Shown: positions 10,882 through 21,073, counted from the first letter of the stretch. The stretch is DNA of 37,364 nt from Bacteroidota bacterium (GCA_016868535.1 VGGQ01000007.1:1-37364), one strand, 5' to 3'. Translations and numbers: made by a program. Notes: generated by a model from the letters alone, not told the origin.

Positions 10882-12672
10882 TTAATCATTCAGTTTCAAC
10901 ACAGCCATAAAGGCGCTTTGCGGAATTTCCACATTACCCACCTGCCGCATGCGTTTCTTACCTGCTTTCTGTTTTTCCAGCAGTTTGCGCTTACGGCTGA
11001 TATCACCGCCGTAACATTTGGCCGTTACATCTTTTCGAATGGCAGAAATATTTTCTCTGGAAATAATTTTGGCCCCAATGGCAGCCTGTATGGCAATTTC
11101 GAATTGCTGCTTTGGAATCAGGCCTTTTAGTTTTTTGCAAATTTTCTTGCCTAGGTCATGGGCATTGTCGCGGTGAATGATGGCGCTCAGCGCGTCTACC
11201 TGCTTTCCGTTTAGCAGGATGTCCATTTTTACCAGCTTACTTTCCCTGTAGCCTAATGGCTGATAGTCAAAACTTGCATAGCCACGGCTGATGGTTTTCA
11301 GGCGGTCATAGAAGTCAAATACGATTTCTGCCAGCGGCATTTCGAACGTCATTTCCACCCGCTCAGAAGTCAGGTAAACCTGGTTTTTTAATGCGCCACG
11401 CTTGTCAAGGCAAAGGCTCATTACCGAACCCACATACTCCGATTTGGTAATGACCGAAGCGGTAATGTAGGGCTCTTCCACGAAATCGATTTTTTCGGGA
11501 GGAGGAAGATCGCTGGGATTGTTTACAGGAATTTCCTCTCCTTTTGTGTCGTAGGCTATATAACTAACGTTGGGAACCGTGGTAATTACGGTCATGTTGA
11601 ATTCGCGTTCCAGTCTTTCCTGAATAATCTCCAGGTGCAGCATGCCCAGAAATCCGCAGCGGAATCCAAAACCCAGGGCCGCAGAGCTTTCCGGCTCAAA
11701 TACAATGGATGCATCGTTGAGCTGCAGTTTCGACATACTTTCCCGCAGTTCTTCGTAGTCTTCGGTATCTACCGGGTAAATGCCGGCAAAAACCATGGGT
11801 TTCACGTCTTCAAAACCTTTAATGGATTCAGATGCAGGTTTCTCAAAATCGGTGATGGTATCGCCCACTTTAACTTCTTTGGCATCTTTAATGCCCGAAA
11901 TGATATAGCCCACATCGCCTGCGGAAATCTGTATTTTGGGTGAAAGATCAAGCTTCAGTACACCAATTTCATCGGCGTGGTAATCTAGGCCAGTGTTCAT
12001 GAATTTTACATGCTGACCGCTTTTAATGCTACCGTCAAGCAACCTGTAGTAGGCAATAATTCCCCTAAAGGAATTAAATACAGAATCGAAGATGAGAGCC
12101 TTCAGCGGCGCATCCGGATTGCCTATGGGCGCAGGAACGCGTTCTACAATGGCACGCAGCACATCGTAAACGCCCTGTCCGGTTTTTCCGCTGGCGGGAA
12201 TAATTTCTTCACGCTTACAGTCCAGCAATTCCACAATTTCGTCCTTTACCTCCTCGGGCATGGCGCCGGGAAGATCAATTTTATTGAGTACGGGAATTAT
12301 TTCCAGACCATGTTCCAGCGCCATAAACAGGTTGCTGATAGTCTGCGCTTCAATTCCCTGGCTCGCATCCACAATGAGCAGGGCACCTTCGCAGGCCGCA
12401 ATACTTCTGCTCACTTCATAGCTGAAATCCACGTGGCCGGGCGTGTCAATCAGGTTGAGCACGTAATCCTGACCGTCTAGGCTGTAATTCATCTGGATGG
12501 CGTGGCTCTTGATGGTAATGCCGCGCTCGCGCTCCAGATCCATATCGTCGAGGGTCTGGTCCTGTAATTGTCGTTTATCCAGGGTTCCGGTATATTCCAG
12601 CAAACGGTCTGCCAGCGTGCTTTTTCCGTGGTCAATGTGGGCTATAATACAGAAGTTGCGGATGTTTTTCAT
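10882..12672 (-). CDS. lepA: Elongation factor 4 (LepA)
   Basis: [41 protein letters not shown], and LepA-specific C-terminal domain. Confidence 0.98.
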   Translation of the reverse strand: MKNIRNFCIIAHIDHGKSTLADRLLEYTGTLDKRQLQDQTLDDMDLERERGITIKSHAIQMNYSLDGQDYVLNLIDTPGHVDFSYEVSRSIAACEGALLIVDASQGIEAQTISNLFMALEHGLEIIPVLNKIDLPGAMPEEVKDEIVELLDCKREEIIPASGKTGQGVYDVLRAIVERVPAPIGNPDAPLKALIFDSVFNSFRGIIAYYRLLDGSIKSGQHVKFMNTGLDYHADEIGVLKLDLSPKIQISAGDVGYIISGIKDAKEVKVGDTITDFEKPASESIKGFEDVKPMVFAGIYPVDTEDYEELRESMSKLQLNDASIVFEPESSAALGFGFRCGFLGMLHLEIIQERLEREFNMTVITTVPNVSYIAYDTKGEEIPVNNPSDLPPPEKIDFVEEPYITASVITKSEYVGSVMSLCLDKRGALKNQVYLTSERVEMTFEMPLAEIVFDFYDRLKTISRGYASFDYQPLGYRESKLVKMDILLNGKQVDALSAIIHRDNAHDLGKKICKKLKGLIPKQQFEIAIQAAIGAKIISRENISAIRKDVTAKCYGGDISRKRKLLEKQKAGKKRMRQVGNVEIPQSAFMAVLKLND

Positions 12673-12683
12673 AAAAGGCGCCG

Positions 12684-12691
12684 CAAATATA
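12684..12691 (-). promoter_or_regulatory. -7-like element TATATTTG upstream of lepA
   Basis: Exact TAnnTTTG match, 11 nt upstream of the ATG; no -33 at 20 nt. Confidence 0.35.
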
Positions 12692-12720
12692 TGCCACAGC
12701 CGGCCCCAAATAGCGGGGTT

Positions 12721-13191
12721 TTAGGCATTTTCAATGCAGGCAACAATTTTGGTCACTGCCGGACAAATGTGCAGGTTTTTTTCAGCGAGCTTCAGCAGTG
12801 TGTGCATTTTTCGCATGTTGGTATGCGGATATTCCCTGCAGGCTTTGGGTCTGTGCTCATATACGCTGCAATAGTTGTCGCTACCCAGAAACGAACAGGG
12901 TATTTGTCTGAACGCAAATATCCCATCGGTGTCGAGGAACAAAAATTTCTCAATGAAGGCACCTGGTTTAAGTTTTAAGTGCTTTGACAACCGTTCAATG
13001 TCCTTTTCAAAAATCATGGGCGATGCAGACTTGCAGCAATTGGCGCAGGTCAGGCAATCCATTTCAGCGAAAACAGCATCGTGTGCTTTCTCAAACTGCA
13101 TGTCCAGGTTAGCGGGTGGTTTTTTACGAATGCAACGCAGTTTCTCACTAACCTCAGCAATCTCTTTTTGGTTTAATGAATGAGGCTGCAT
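12721..13191 (-). CDS. YkgJ-family cysteine cluster protein
   Basis: CLTCANCCKSASPMIFEKDIERL ... CSFLGSDNYCSVYEHRPKACREYP. Confidence 0.85.
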   Translation of the reverse strand: MQPHSLNQKEIAEVSEKLRCIRKKPPANLDMQFEKAHDAVFAEMDCLTCANCCKSASPMIFEKDIERLSKHLKLKPGAFIEKFLFLDTDGIFAFRQIPCSFLGSDNYCSVYEHRPKACREYPHTNMRKMHTLLKLAEKNLHICPAVTKIVACIENA

Positions 13192-13197
13192 GGTTTT

Positions 13198-14145
13198 TTA
13201 TTTAAGCGAAGCGGAAACAGAGGTAAGGGTTTGCAGAAATGCCAACAGGTCTGCCTTTTCCTGTGGTGTCAGGTTCAACCTGCCATTGAGCATAGTATCA
13301 CGGTTGATGGCATCGGGCACAACAGCAGCCGGATCGTTATAATAGTCAATTACCTGTGCAAGGGTTTTGAAGATGCCGTTATGCATGTAGGGTGCGGTGA
13401 GGCTCACGTTTCGCAATCCCGGAACTCTGAATTTGCCCATATCTTCCGTTTTTTTAGTAACGCTGAAACGTCCGCTGTCGTTGAGTATTTTAGCATTGAA
13501 TATACCTATGTTTTTAAATTCGTCTCCAGTAAAGTCAGGGGTGAAATGGCACTTAAAACACTTGCCTTTTTCTATGAAAATCTCTCGGCCCCGCATGGCA
13601 GAAATGCTGATGGCAGCTGAATCTCCATCCATGAAGCGGTCGATGGGAGCATTCCCAGTTTCTAGGGTCCGTTCAAATGCAGCAATGGCGCGTGCCGCGA
13701 GGTAAACATCAGGTAGTTTACCGAAATGCTTTTTAAACCATTTTACATAGAAATGATCAGCTCTCAGTCTTTTGTTCAGTTCTTTCAGTGTCAGGCCCAT
13801 TTCCACGGGGTGCTGAATGGATTGTAAAACCTGATCCTCAAGGCTGGGCGAACGTCCATCCCAAAAAAAGTAAGGCCTGCCACTCAGGTTGGTTAGCGGT
13901 GGCGCATTGCGGACAGTATTTTTCCCTTCAAAACCTTTGGATAACGCGGTTGTGTCTGAGAATGCATTGACGGGTAAGTGGCAATCTGCGCAACTGATGC
14001 TGTAGTTTTTGGAAAACCGTTTATCGAGAAATAACTTTCTTCCCATTTCGGCTTCGCTCATATCCGTAAAATCCGGAGGTGGCGAGAAGGCAAGCCACAT
14101 GACACTGCATAAATACAAAGGCCATATTTTAATCAGCAACCGCAT
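13198..14145 (-). CDS. Di-heme cytochrome-c peroxidase / MauG-family protein
   Basis: Two CxxCH motifs (CADCH, CFKCH), GRKLFLDKRFSKN, FRVPGLRNVSLTAPYMHNGIFKTL; N-terminal signal sequence. Confidence 0.92.
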   Translation of the reverse strand: MRLLIKIWPLYLCSVMWLAFSPPPDFTDMSEAEMGRKLFLDKRFSKNYSISCADCHLPVNAFSDTTALSKGFEGKNTVRNAPPLTNLSGRPYFFWDGRSPSLEDQVLQSIQHPVEMGLTLKELNKRLRADHFYVKWFKKHFGKLPDVYLAARAIAAFERTLETGNAPIDRFMDGDSAAISISAMRGREIFIEKGKCFKCHFTPDFTGDEFKNIGIFNAKILNDSGRFSVTKKTEDMGKFRVPGLRNVSLTAPYMHNGIFKTLAQVIDYYNDPAAVVPDAINRDTMLNGRLNLTPQEKADLLAFLQTLTSVSASLK

Positions 14146-14851
14146 CGTATTTGCGAAGAACTTTTAACAAAACCTCCATGTCTTTGGGGTAAGGTGCTTC
14201 TATGCCCACTATTTCATTATTCATTCTGCGGAATGCAATTTTACGGGCGTGTAGAGCAAATCGTTTTATCAGTGGACTGTCTTCGCCTTTGTGCTTGCGT
14301 TTTAGCTGTGAGAGCAAAAACATTTTACCACCATACAATTCATCACCCAGAATGTGGGTGTTCTGCGACTCAAGATGCACGCGTATTTGGTGCATTCTTC
14401 CTGTTAAGGGCTGGCATTCCATGAGGGTGAAATGCCGAAATATTTCCAGCGTCTTGAAAAAGGTAGCCGAAGGTTTTCCGGAACGGTCAATTTTAACCCT
14501 GCCGGGAATTTCTGTTTGTATGGGCAGATCCACCAAATGGTCATCGAACTGAATCTGTCCTTCCACGACAGTGTGGTAAAATTTATCTACTTTTTGGTCC
14601 TGAAACTGAATACTTATGTGGCGGTAGGCTTCTGCGTTGAGTGCAATTACCACAGCGCCACTGGTTTCGCGATCCAGGCGGTGACAAAGTGCAGCATCTG
14701 GATGAAATTCCCTGGCCATTTCCAGCAGGGAGATATGGGTAAATTTGCCACGTTCGTGCAACGATGGTACAAAAGGTGGTTTATTTACCACGATGAAGTC
14801 ATTATCGCGGTACAGGATCCTGGATTCAAATTCTTTGGAATGCTTTTTCAT
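14129..14851 (-). CDS. RluA-family RNA pseudouridine synthase
   Basis: LCHRLDRETSGAVVIALN and LTGRMHQIRVHLESQNTHILGDELYGG. Start at MKKHSKEF gives an ATGA overlap with the upstream exonuclease. Confidence 0.92.
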   Translation of the reverse strand: MKKHSKEFESRILYRDNDFIVVNKPPFVPSLHERGKFTHISLLEMAREFHPDAALCHRLDRETSGAVVIALNAEAYRHISIQFQDQKVDKFYHTVVEGQIQFDDHLVDLPIQTEIPGRVKIDRSGKPSATFFKTLEIFRHFTLMECQPLTGRMHQIRVHLESQNTHILGDELYGGKMFLLSQLKRKHKGEDSPLIKRFALHARKIAFRRMNNEIVGIEAPYPKDMEVLLKVLRKYDAVAD

Positions 14852-15615
14852 TCGTTGCGCATACTCAGCCGTATGCGTGTCAGTAAATTTTTGGTTTGCA
14901 TGGGAAAATCGCCATCCATCATCCAGTTGTAATAGCTGGGTTCGTCGCACAGAACATCCTTTACCAGTTTGTTTTTGTGCTTGCCAAAGTTAAAAATAAC
15001 TTCTCCGGCGTCATTAAAGACGAATCGTCCGGCCAGATCCGCCAAGTAGCTTTGGCCACTCATTTTATGCAAAACATCGATATCGCCGGGCAAGTCATCA
15101 TAGTGCTCTATCTGAGCTTTCAGAATGGCCCAGGTAGCCAGCGTATCTGCCTCAGCGCTGTGTGCATTTTCAAGGTCTCTGTTGCAGTAAAACTTATATG
15201 CAGCAGTTAGGTTGCGCGGTTCTTTCACATGGAAAATGCGCTGCGCGTCGATAAACCTTCGTTTTTCAACCTCAAATTCAACACCGGCGCGGTAAAATTC
15301 TTCCACCAGCATGGGGAAATCAAATTTGTTGCTGTTAAAACCGCCAAAGTCACATTCCTGCATAAACTGATTGAGTTCGGCTGCCAGCATTTTAAAGCTG
15401 GGTTTATCTGCAACATCTTCGTCTGAAATACCATGAACCGCAGTGGCCTGAGCCGGAATGGGCATGCCCGGGTTTATGCGGTAAGTGCGTAATTCTTCGT
15501 GTCCTTCGGGGAAAACTTTAATCATACAGATTTCCACGATGCGGTCTGAGGATGTATTTACACCGGTGGTTTCAAGGTCAAAAATAACAAGGGGGCGTTT
15601 GAGGGAAAGTTTCAT
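14848..15615 (-). CDS. DnaQ-like 3'-5' exonuclease
   Basis: VIFDLETTGVNTSSDRIVEI (ExoI), GGFNSNKFDFPMLVEEF (ExoII), NAHSAEADTLATWAIL (ExoIII). Confidence 0.92.
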   Translation of the reverse strand: MKLSLKRPLVIFDLETTGVNTSSDRIVEICMIKVFPEGHEELRTYRINPGMPIPAQATAVHGISDEDVADKPSFKMLAAELNQFMQECDFGGFNSNKFDFPMLVEEFYRAGVEFEVEKRRFIDAQRIFHVKEPRNLTAAYKFYCNRDLENAHSAEADTLATWAILKAQIEHYDDLPGDIDVLHKMSGQSYLADLAGRFVFNDAGEVIFNFGKHKNKLVKDVLCDEPSYYNWMMDGDFPMQTKNLLTRIRLSMRNE

Positions 15616-15636
15616 CAGCGTTGTTAAAATAAGAAA

Positions 15637-16332
15637 TTATATATCGTTATCGAGCTTTTTATATAAATCGGGACGAAGTTGCAGGGTTCTTTCCATGGAT
15701 TGTTCCAGTCGCCAGGCTTCAATCTTTTTGTGGTCACCACTCGTCAGTATTTCAGGGACTTTCCGGTCTTTGAACACCTCGGGACGGGTATAGAGGGGAG
15801 GGGCGAGCAGTCCGTCTTGGAAGCTGTCTGACAAGGCACTTTCTTCGTTACCAAGCACACCAGGGAGCAGTCGCACGACAGCGTCTGTTATGGCTGCAGC
15901 GACTATTTCTCCGCCGCTCAGTACAAAATCACCTAGTGATATTTCCTGCGTTACATACATATCACGGATGCGCTGGTCTATGCCTTTGTAATGGCCGCAA
16001 ATGATGATGATGTTTTGTTTTAGGGAGAGTGTGTTGGCAATTTCCTGTTGAAAAGGCTTACCGTCAGGACTGGTGTAAATAATATCATCGTACTTTCTTT
16101 CGGACTGCAGTTTTTCAATTACAGCTGACAGCGGCTCTGCCATAAGTACCATGCCGGCACCGCCGCCAAAGGGATAATCATCAATCTGATGATATTTTCC
16201 CAGTCCATATTCATGCAGGTTGTGAATGTGGATTTCGGCAAGTTGCTTGTCTGTGGCCCGTTTTGGGATGCTTTGCCTCAGTGGACTTTCCAGCAAGGCA
16301 GGTACGGCCGATATGATGTCTATGCGCAGCAA
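15637..16332 (-). CDS. trmD: tRNA (guanine37-N1)-methyltransferase
   Basis: [59 protein letters not shown]. Confidence 0.98.
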   Translation of the reverse strand: MLRIDIISAVPALLESPLRQSIPKRATDKQLAEIHIHNLHEYGLGKYHQIDDYPFGGGAGMVLMAEPLSAVIEKLQSERKYDDIIYTSPDGKPFQQEIANTLSLKQNIIIICGHYKGIDQRIRDMYVTQEISLGDFVLSGGEIVAAAITDAVVRLLPGVLGNEESALSDSFQDGLLAPPLYTRPEVFKDRKVPEILTSGDHKKIEAWRLEQSMERTLQLRPDLYKKLDNDI

Positions 16333-16338
16333 AACTTT

Positions 16339-16842
16339 TCAAAGGTCGGTAAGTCCGTCCGGAAGCCGCATTCTAATAACTTTTTTTTCTTCGTCAATCT
16401 CAGTTATCCAATCCTCCACCAGCGGAATCAGGTGGGTGGTATCACCGGACAAAACTTCCATTATGGGGCCTTGCGGGTACATCTCAATTCTGGTGATGAC
16501 AGCAGTAAAGTCTGAATCTGAATCCTTGATAGTAAAACTGGCCAGGTGGTCAAAACCGGGTATTATGCTTTGTTTTACCTTGCTTTTCTCAATCCAGATT
16601 GCGGCACCAATGATGGATTTTGCAACTTCTTCCGTGTCTACATCTTCCAGTTTGGCTAAAGAACCGCCGTCGCTGCAATTTTCAATGAGAAAGGGAACAC
16701 CCTTGCCGTCGAATTCAACGAAAAGGAAATTCCCTTTTTTGATGTTTTTGTAGTGGGAAGAATCTTCCAGAGCAATGCTAATTTCTCCTTTGTATCCGTG
16801 TTTGGCGGATATCCGACCGATGCGGGTCAGTGGAGGAATCAT
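16339..16842 (-). CDS. rimM: Ribosome maturation factor RimM
   Basis: RIGRISAKHGYKGEI N-terminus and PRC-barrel-like C-terminus (HLIPLVEDWITEIDEEKKVIRMRLPDGL); between rpsP and trmD. Confidence 0.95.
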   Translation of the reverse strand: MIPPLTRIGRISAKHGYKGEISIALEDSSHYKNIKKGNFLFVEFDGKGVPFLIENCSDGGSLAKLEDVDTEEVAKSIIGAAIWIEKSKVKQSIIPGFDHLASFTIKDSDSDFTAVITRIEMYPQGPIMEVLSGDTTHLIPLVEDWITEIDEEKKVIRMRLPDGLTDL

Positions 16843-16848
16843 AGGCGG

Positions 16849-17472
16849 TTACTCAGCGTTTTCACCTTCAGCCGGAGCAGATTCTTCCGGGGCGGGCTCT
16901 TCCGAGGCGGGCTCTTCGGTAGAAGCAGTTTCTTTAGCAGTAACGTTTTCGGTTATTTCTGCATTTGCTTCGGTTTCGTCAGTTTCTGTTACTTCAGCAG
17001 CTTCTTCGCTAACGGTGTTTTGCTTCACAAGAACGCGGGCTGCAATAGCTTCACGCTTTTGAACTTCAGCTTTCATCGCATCTGATTTGCGGCTTTTGCT
17101 GGCTTTTTCCAGATTGCTGCGCTTTTCCGAAATTTTTGCTTCCTTTGAAGTCATCCACTCGGAAAATTTTACGTCAGCTTGTTCCTGTGTAATAGCACCT
17201 TTGCTCACACCCACCTGCAGATGATGTTTGTAGAGAACGCCTTTGTAGCTCAGAATGGCACGGGCCGTTTCTGAGGGTTGTGCGCCATTAGCCATCCATT
17301 GAAGGGCTTTTTCTAAGTTGATGTCGATAGTTGCAGGATTGGTGATAGGGTTGTAAGTACCAATTTTCTCGATAAAACGGCCATCCCTAGGAGCACGCGA
17401 ATCCGCCACCACAATGTGGAAGAAAGATCGGTTCTTCCGGCCATGTCTTTGCAATCTGATTTTAGTTGCCAT
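16849..17472 (-). CDS. rpsP: 30S ribosomal protein S16 with long acidic C-terminal extension
   Basis: [42 protein letters not shown]; Ala/Glu/Thr-rich tail. Confidence 0.98.
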   Translation of the reverse strand: MATKIRLQRHGRKNRSFFHIVVADSRAPRDGRFIEKIGTYNPITNPATIDINLEKALQWMANGAQPSETARAILSYKGVLYKHHLQVGVSKGAITQEQADVKFSEWMTSKEAKISEKRSNLEKASKSRKSDAMKAEVQKREAIAARVLVKQNTVSEEAAEVTETDETEANAEITENVTAKETASTEEPASEEPAPEESAPAEGENAE

Positions 17473-17489
17473 TTTCTTATTTTTTAATT

Positions 17490-17508
17490 ATGCCCGGGTC
17501 TCCCGCAT
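17490..17508 (-). ncRNA. Candidate structured 5' leader hairpin of rpsP
   Basis: Minus strand ATGCGGG-AGA-CCC(GG)GCAT: 7 bp with a 2-nt bulge, between the promoter and the ATG. Confidence 0.3.
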
Positions 17509-17517
17509 CCGGGGGGG

Positions 17518-17549
17518 CAAAATAAATGCAAATTTTCCTCAAAAACAAG
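17518..17549 (-). promoter_or_regulatory. Promoter of rpsP operon: CTTG-N20-TTATTTTG
   Basis: Plus strand CAAAATAA (17518-17525), 20 nt, CAAG (17546-17549); one mismatch in each element. Confidence 0.45.
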
Positions 17550-17572
17550 TGGTTATCATTATTTCCGGAGTC

Positions 17573-17605
17573 TTTGGTGTTATCCTTAAAAAATCTATTA
17601 TTTTG
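17573..17605 (+). promoter_or_regulatory. Candidate promoter TTTG-N21-TTATTTTG reading into the rpsP-uvrD intergenic region
   Basis: TTTG 17573-17576 and TTATTTTG 17598-17605; no intact ORF downstream. Confidence 0.35.
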
Positions 17606-18025
17606 CAGTAAAGCTTTCGCCTGTTTTTTAAAATAAACTTACTGTTCTCGAAGAATGAGATTACAAAAACCGATAGTCTGTTGTTGCTTTCAACGTTAAT
17701 GTTTACAATAAGAAGCTGATGGGTGGGCTAATGCTGGGTGTTTTCTGGCGACCTTTAAAAATGTTCAGCGTGAGCCTCAATGATACGTTCTGTGGGCGGG
17801 CGTTGCTCAATCCGGTTATTTGTACGGCTTTTAATCTGGGTGCCTAGCAAACCTATTTTTCTTCAGAGAATTTTATGGCACCGTTAATGACGGGCAGTGT
17901 GCGTGAAGCGTCAGTTTGTTTGGGATGAAATTTTACTTTTGGAAGATCTAAAAGCCGAGGTAAGGGTACTGATGAAGCCGGAAGTAACAGAGGAGACGGG
18001 AAAGAGGCGCCCACAAACCCAACCC

Positions 18026-20332
18026 CTACACAATAATCCGCATTTTCGCGAATTTTAATACCAGTTTTTTCTCGCCGAGGCCGTCAAACAACACGGTGGC
18101 TTTGCGGTTATCTGCTTCACCTTCAATAGCGCGGACTGTACCCTTGCCAAAACGCTGGTGCTGAACGGTGTCGCCCGCTTTCAGTCCGCTGATGTCACCG
18201 GCTTCAAAATTGGGATCGGATTCAGGAAGGTTGGTGTTGCGTGCAGCCGTTATCCCCAGCAACGTTGAAACAGTTGTTTTACCCCCGGTTTGCCTGTTTT
18301 CCCGCCTTTCAAACAATGCATTCAGTGGGCTTTCTTTTTTCAGACCTGCCAGGTTCATGTCTAAGTAATGATTGTCGATTTCGTCAATAAAACGGCTGGG
18401 TTCGCAGGGAGTTAGGCTGCCATAGCGGAAGCGGCTGCTGGCATAGCATAGTGTGAGTGCTCTCTCAGCACGGGTAATGGCAACATAAAAAAGCCGTCTT
18501 TCTTCTTCCAGATCGGCCATTGATGTCAAAGCCATCTGTGAGGGGAAGAGGTTTTCTTCCAGTCCGCCGATAAATACATGCGGAAATTCAAGGCCCTTGC
18601 TGCTGTGTATTGTCATCAGGTTCACGCAGTCGCGGTCAGGATTCTTGTCTTTCTGTTCGTCTGTATACAGCGCCACTTCCTCTAAGAAATTTGCCAGCGT
18701 TTTTTCTTTTTCGCTTTCATCGTCTTCCGCAAACTCCTGTATACCATTGAGCAGTTCAGTTACGTTCTCGTAACGGCTGATGCCTTCAACCGTTTTATCA
18801 TCATACAGGGTTTTGAGAAGGGTAGTTTGTTTGGCCACATGCGTGGCCAGTTCAAAGGCATTGTGGGCGGTTGTCATGGCCATAAAACTTTTCATCATCA
18901 TGGCAAAATTTTCAACCCTTGGTGCGCCAGTTCCTAAATCCGGATAATTGCGTGCATTGGCCACGATGTTCCAGATGCCATTCTTATGTTCTGATGCCAG
19001 AAACAGTAGACGGTTAATAGTTGTATCGCCGATACCTCTTGCCGGATAATTGATTATTCTTTTCAGCGCCTCCTCATCGTTGGGGTTTACTGTTAACCGG
19101 AGGTAGGAGAGTAGGTCTTTGATTTCCTTCCGCTGATAGAAGCTGGTGCCTCCGTAGATTCTATAATCAATGCTTTGTCTGCGCAAGGCTTCTTCAAAAC
19201 TCCGGCTTTGGCTGTTGGTGCGGTACAATATGGCGAAAGCCTTGTTGGGAAGGTGTTTCTGATTTTTCTGTTCAATAATTTGCTGGGCCACAAAGCGAGC
19301 TTCGTCGCTATCAGTAGCAGATCGCACAACTTTGATTTTATCGCCAGTTTCATTGGCAGTCCAGACTTCTTTTTCCAGCTGTCTGCGGTTGTTTTTAATT
19401 ACGCTGGATGCGGCATTGACAATGTTTCGTGTGCTGCGGTAATTCTGCTCCAGTTTTACGGTAAAAACATCCTGATAATCGCGGTTGAAGTTGAGGATGT
19501 TTTGAATGTTGGCACCGCGAAACGCATAAATGCTCTGAGCGTCATCGCCTACCACGCAAATATTCTGATGCACTGCTGCAATGCGCTTGGTAATCATATA
19601 CTGCACCGTGTTTGTATCCTGGTACTCGTCGACCATCACGTATTTAAAGCGGTGCTGCCATTTGTGGCACACATCCGGAAATTTTTCCAGCAGGGTGTAG
19701 GTGTTAATCAGAATGTCGTCAAAGTCCATGGCGCCCGCCCTGAAACAACGTTCGGAGTAAGCAGAAAAGATGTCGCCAAACTTGGGTCTATTGGCGTTTT
19801 TGTCCTGCTGGTTCAGCTCTTCATTGCTGTTATAGTCGGCGGCGGTAATCAGGTTGTTTTTTGTCATGCTGATACGCCCCAGTACCATGCCCGGCTTGTA
19901 TGTTTTGTCGTCAAGGTTCAGCTCTTTTATGATGGTTTTGATGAGGCTCTTGCTGTCGTCGGTATCGTAAATGGTGAAATTGGAGGGATAGCCCAGTTTT
20001 TCAGCTTCTTGTCTGAGGATTCTGGCAAAAACACTGTGAAATGTTCCCATCCAAAGGCTTTTGGCCGCCGGACCAACTAGATTTTCAATGCGGTTGCGCA
20101 TTTCCCGGGCTGCTTTGTTGGTGAATGTCAGCGACAAAATGCTGAAAGGATCTGCGCCCTTGTGCAGCAGGTGGGCAATCCTGAAAGTAAGTACACGCGT
20201 TTTACCTGAGCCTGCACCGGCAATAATCATAACAGGTCCGTCAATATGGGTAACTGCCTGCCGCTGTGGGTCGTTCAGTTTTTCCAGATATGGAGGGATG
20301 TCGTCGGGGTCGTTTTGGTCTGGCCAGCGCAT
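18026..20332 (-). CDS. UvrD/PcrA-type ATP-dependent DNA helicase
   Basis: GAGSGKTRVLTFRIAHLL, VDEYQDTN, GDDAQSIYAFRGA, QNYRST, TIHSSKGLEFPHVFI, VAITRAER. Start at MRWPDQNDPDD. Confidence 0.96.
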   Translation of the reverse strand: MRWPDQNDPDDIPPYLEKLNDPQRQAVTHIDGPVMIIAGAGSGKTRVLTFRIAHLLHKGADPFSILSLTFTNKAAREMRNRIENLVGPAAKSLWMGTFHSVFARILRQEAEKLGYPSNFTIYDTDDSKSLIKTIIKELNLDDKTYKPGMVLGRISMTKNNLITAADYNSNEELNQQDKNANRPKFGDIFSAYSERCFRAGAMDFDDILINTYTLLEKFPDVCHKWQHRFKYVMVDEYQDTNTVQYMITKRIAAVHQNICVVGDDAQSIYAFRGANIQNILNFNRDYQDVFTVKLEQNYRSTRNIVNAASSVIKNNRRQLEKEVWTANETGDKIKVVRSATDSDEARFVAQQIIEQKNQKHLPNKAFAILYRTNSQSRSFEEALRRQSIDYRIYGGTSFYQRKEIKDLLSYLRLTVNPNDEEALKRIINYPARGIGDTTINRLLFLASEHKNGIWNIVANARNYPDLGTGAPRVENFAMMMKSFMAMTTAHNAFELATHVAKQTTLLKTLYDDKTVEGISRYENVTELLNGIQEFAEDDESEKEKTLANFLEEVALYTDEQKDKNPDRDCVNLMTIHSSKGLEFPHVFIGGLEENLFPSQMALTSMADLEEERRLFYVAITRAERALTLCYASSRFRYGSLTPCEPSRFIDEIDNHYLDMNLAGLKKESPLNALFERRENRQTGGKTTVSTLLGITAARNTNLPESDPNFEAGDISGLKAGDTVQHQRFGKGTVRAIEGEADNRKATVLFDGLGEKKLVLKFAKMRIIV

Positions 20333-20344
20333 TGATGAGAACCA

Positions 20345-20352
20345 CAAATTTA
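20345..20352 (-). promoter_or_regulatory. -7-like element TAAATTTG upstream of the uvrD-type gene
   Basis: Exact TAnnTTTG match, 12 nt upstream of the ATG at 20332. Confidence 0.4.
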
Positions 20353-20522
20353 TTCATGCTTTTACGCTACCCGTTAAACACTTTTGCACAGTTCATGCCC
20401 AAAAATGTTTGTATTTTTAAATTATGGATTATAGATTTGTTTAAACAAACATAAAGAGGTGTGATTTCCTAAATTCGCTTTGTACGATTTTACTGGATGC
20501 TATAGTCATAGATTTTAATATA

Positions 20523-21014
20523 TTGTGTCAATGGATTGACAAAACATCGGTTACGACCCTCCAGCCGGTTTTGTTCATCAGGCATGGTAGTCCCATGAAT
20601 ACCATCGAAACAAACCCGTACATCAAGGCGCCGGAAGCGATGGGGAAAAGCATATTGGAGAAAAACAGGCCTTTGGTAGCGTTAGTGGTTTCAGCCCACT
20701 GCCTCACACGTAGTACCTTGGCCCAAAAGCCCGGAATTATTTATGATTACGGTGTCTTCCCCGATGAGCTTTACAAGGTTTAGTTTCCTGATCCTGGATC
20801 GTCGGGTTTTGCTAGAGAAACGGCAGCATCGATACCCGGAACACAGTCAATAGCAGACTGGTGGCTGGACCATGGGTCCTGGTTTTATAATCCTGAAAAT
20901 TATGAATCGTCCACTAAGAAGCGTGCAAGCCATTTGTATCAGTCTGCTTATGCAAATAAATCCTTGCCCACTGCAGGGCTCCCCCAGGCAGAACTTGATC
21001 AGTTCAATGCCTGA
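20523..21014 (+). pseudogene. Decayed LigB/DODA-type extradiol dioxygenase (YgiD-like)
   Basis: VLFIRHGSPMNTIETNPYIKAPEAMGKS...VSAHCLTRSTLA...IIYDYGVFPDELYKV, TAG at 20781-20783, then same-frame FPDPGSSGFARETAAS...DWWLDHGSW followed by unrelated sequence. Confidence 0.75.
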
Positions 21015-21073
21015 TATGATTCCGGTTATCCTGCACAATAGGATAATGAAGACTAAATCATTTCCATATGCCC

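Noticed and set aside
19175-20080. 301-aa plus-strand ORF
   Set aside because: Fully antisense to the well-supported UvrD-type helicase; composition (F/V/H rich) and lack of motifs indicate a shadow ORF.
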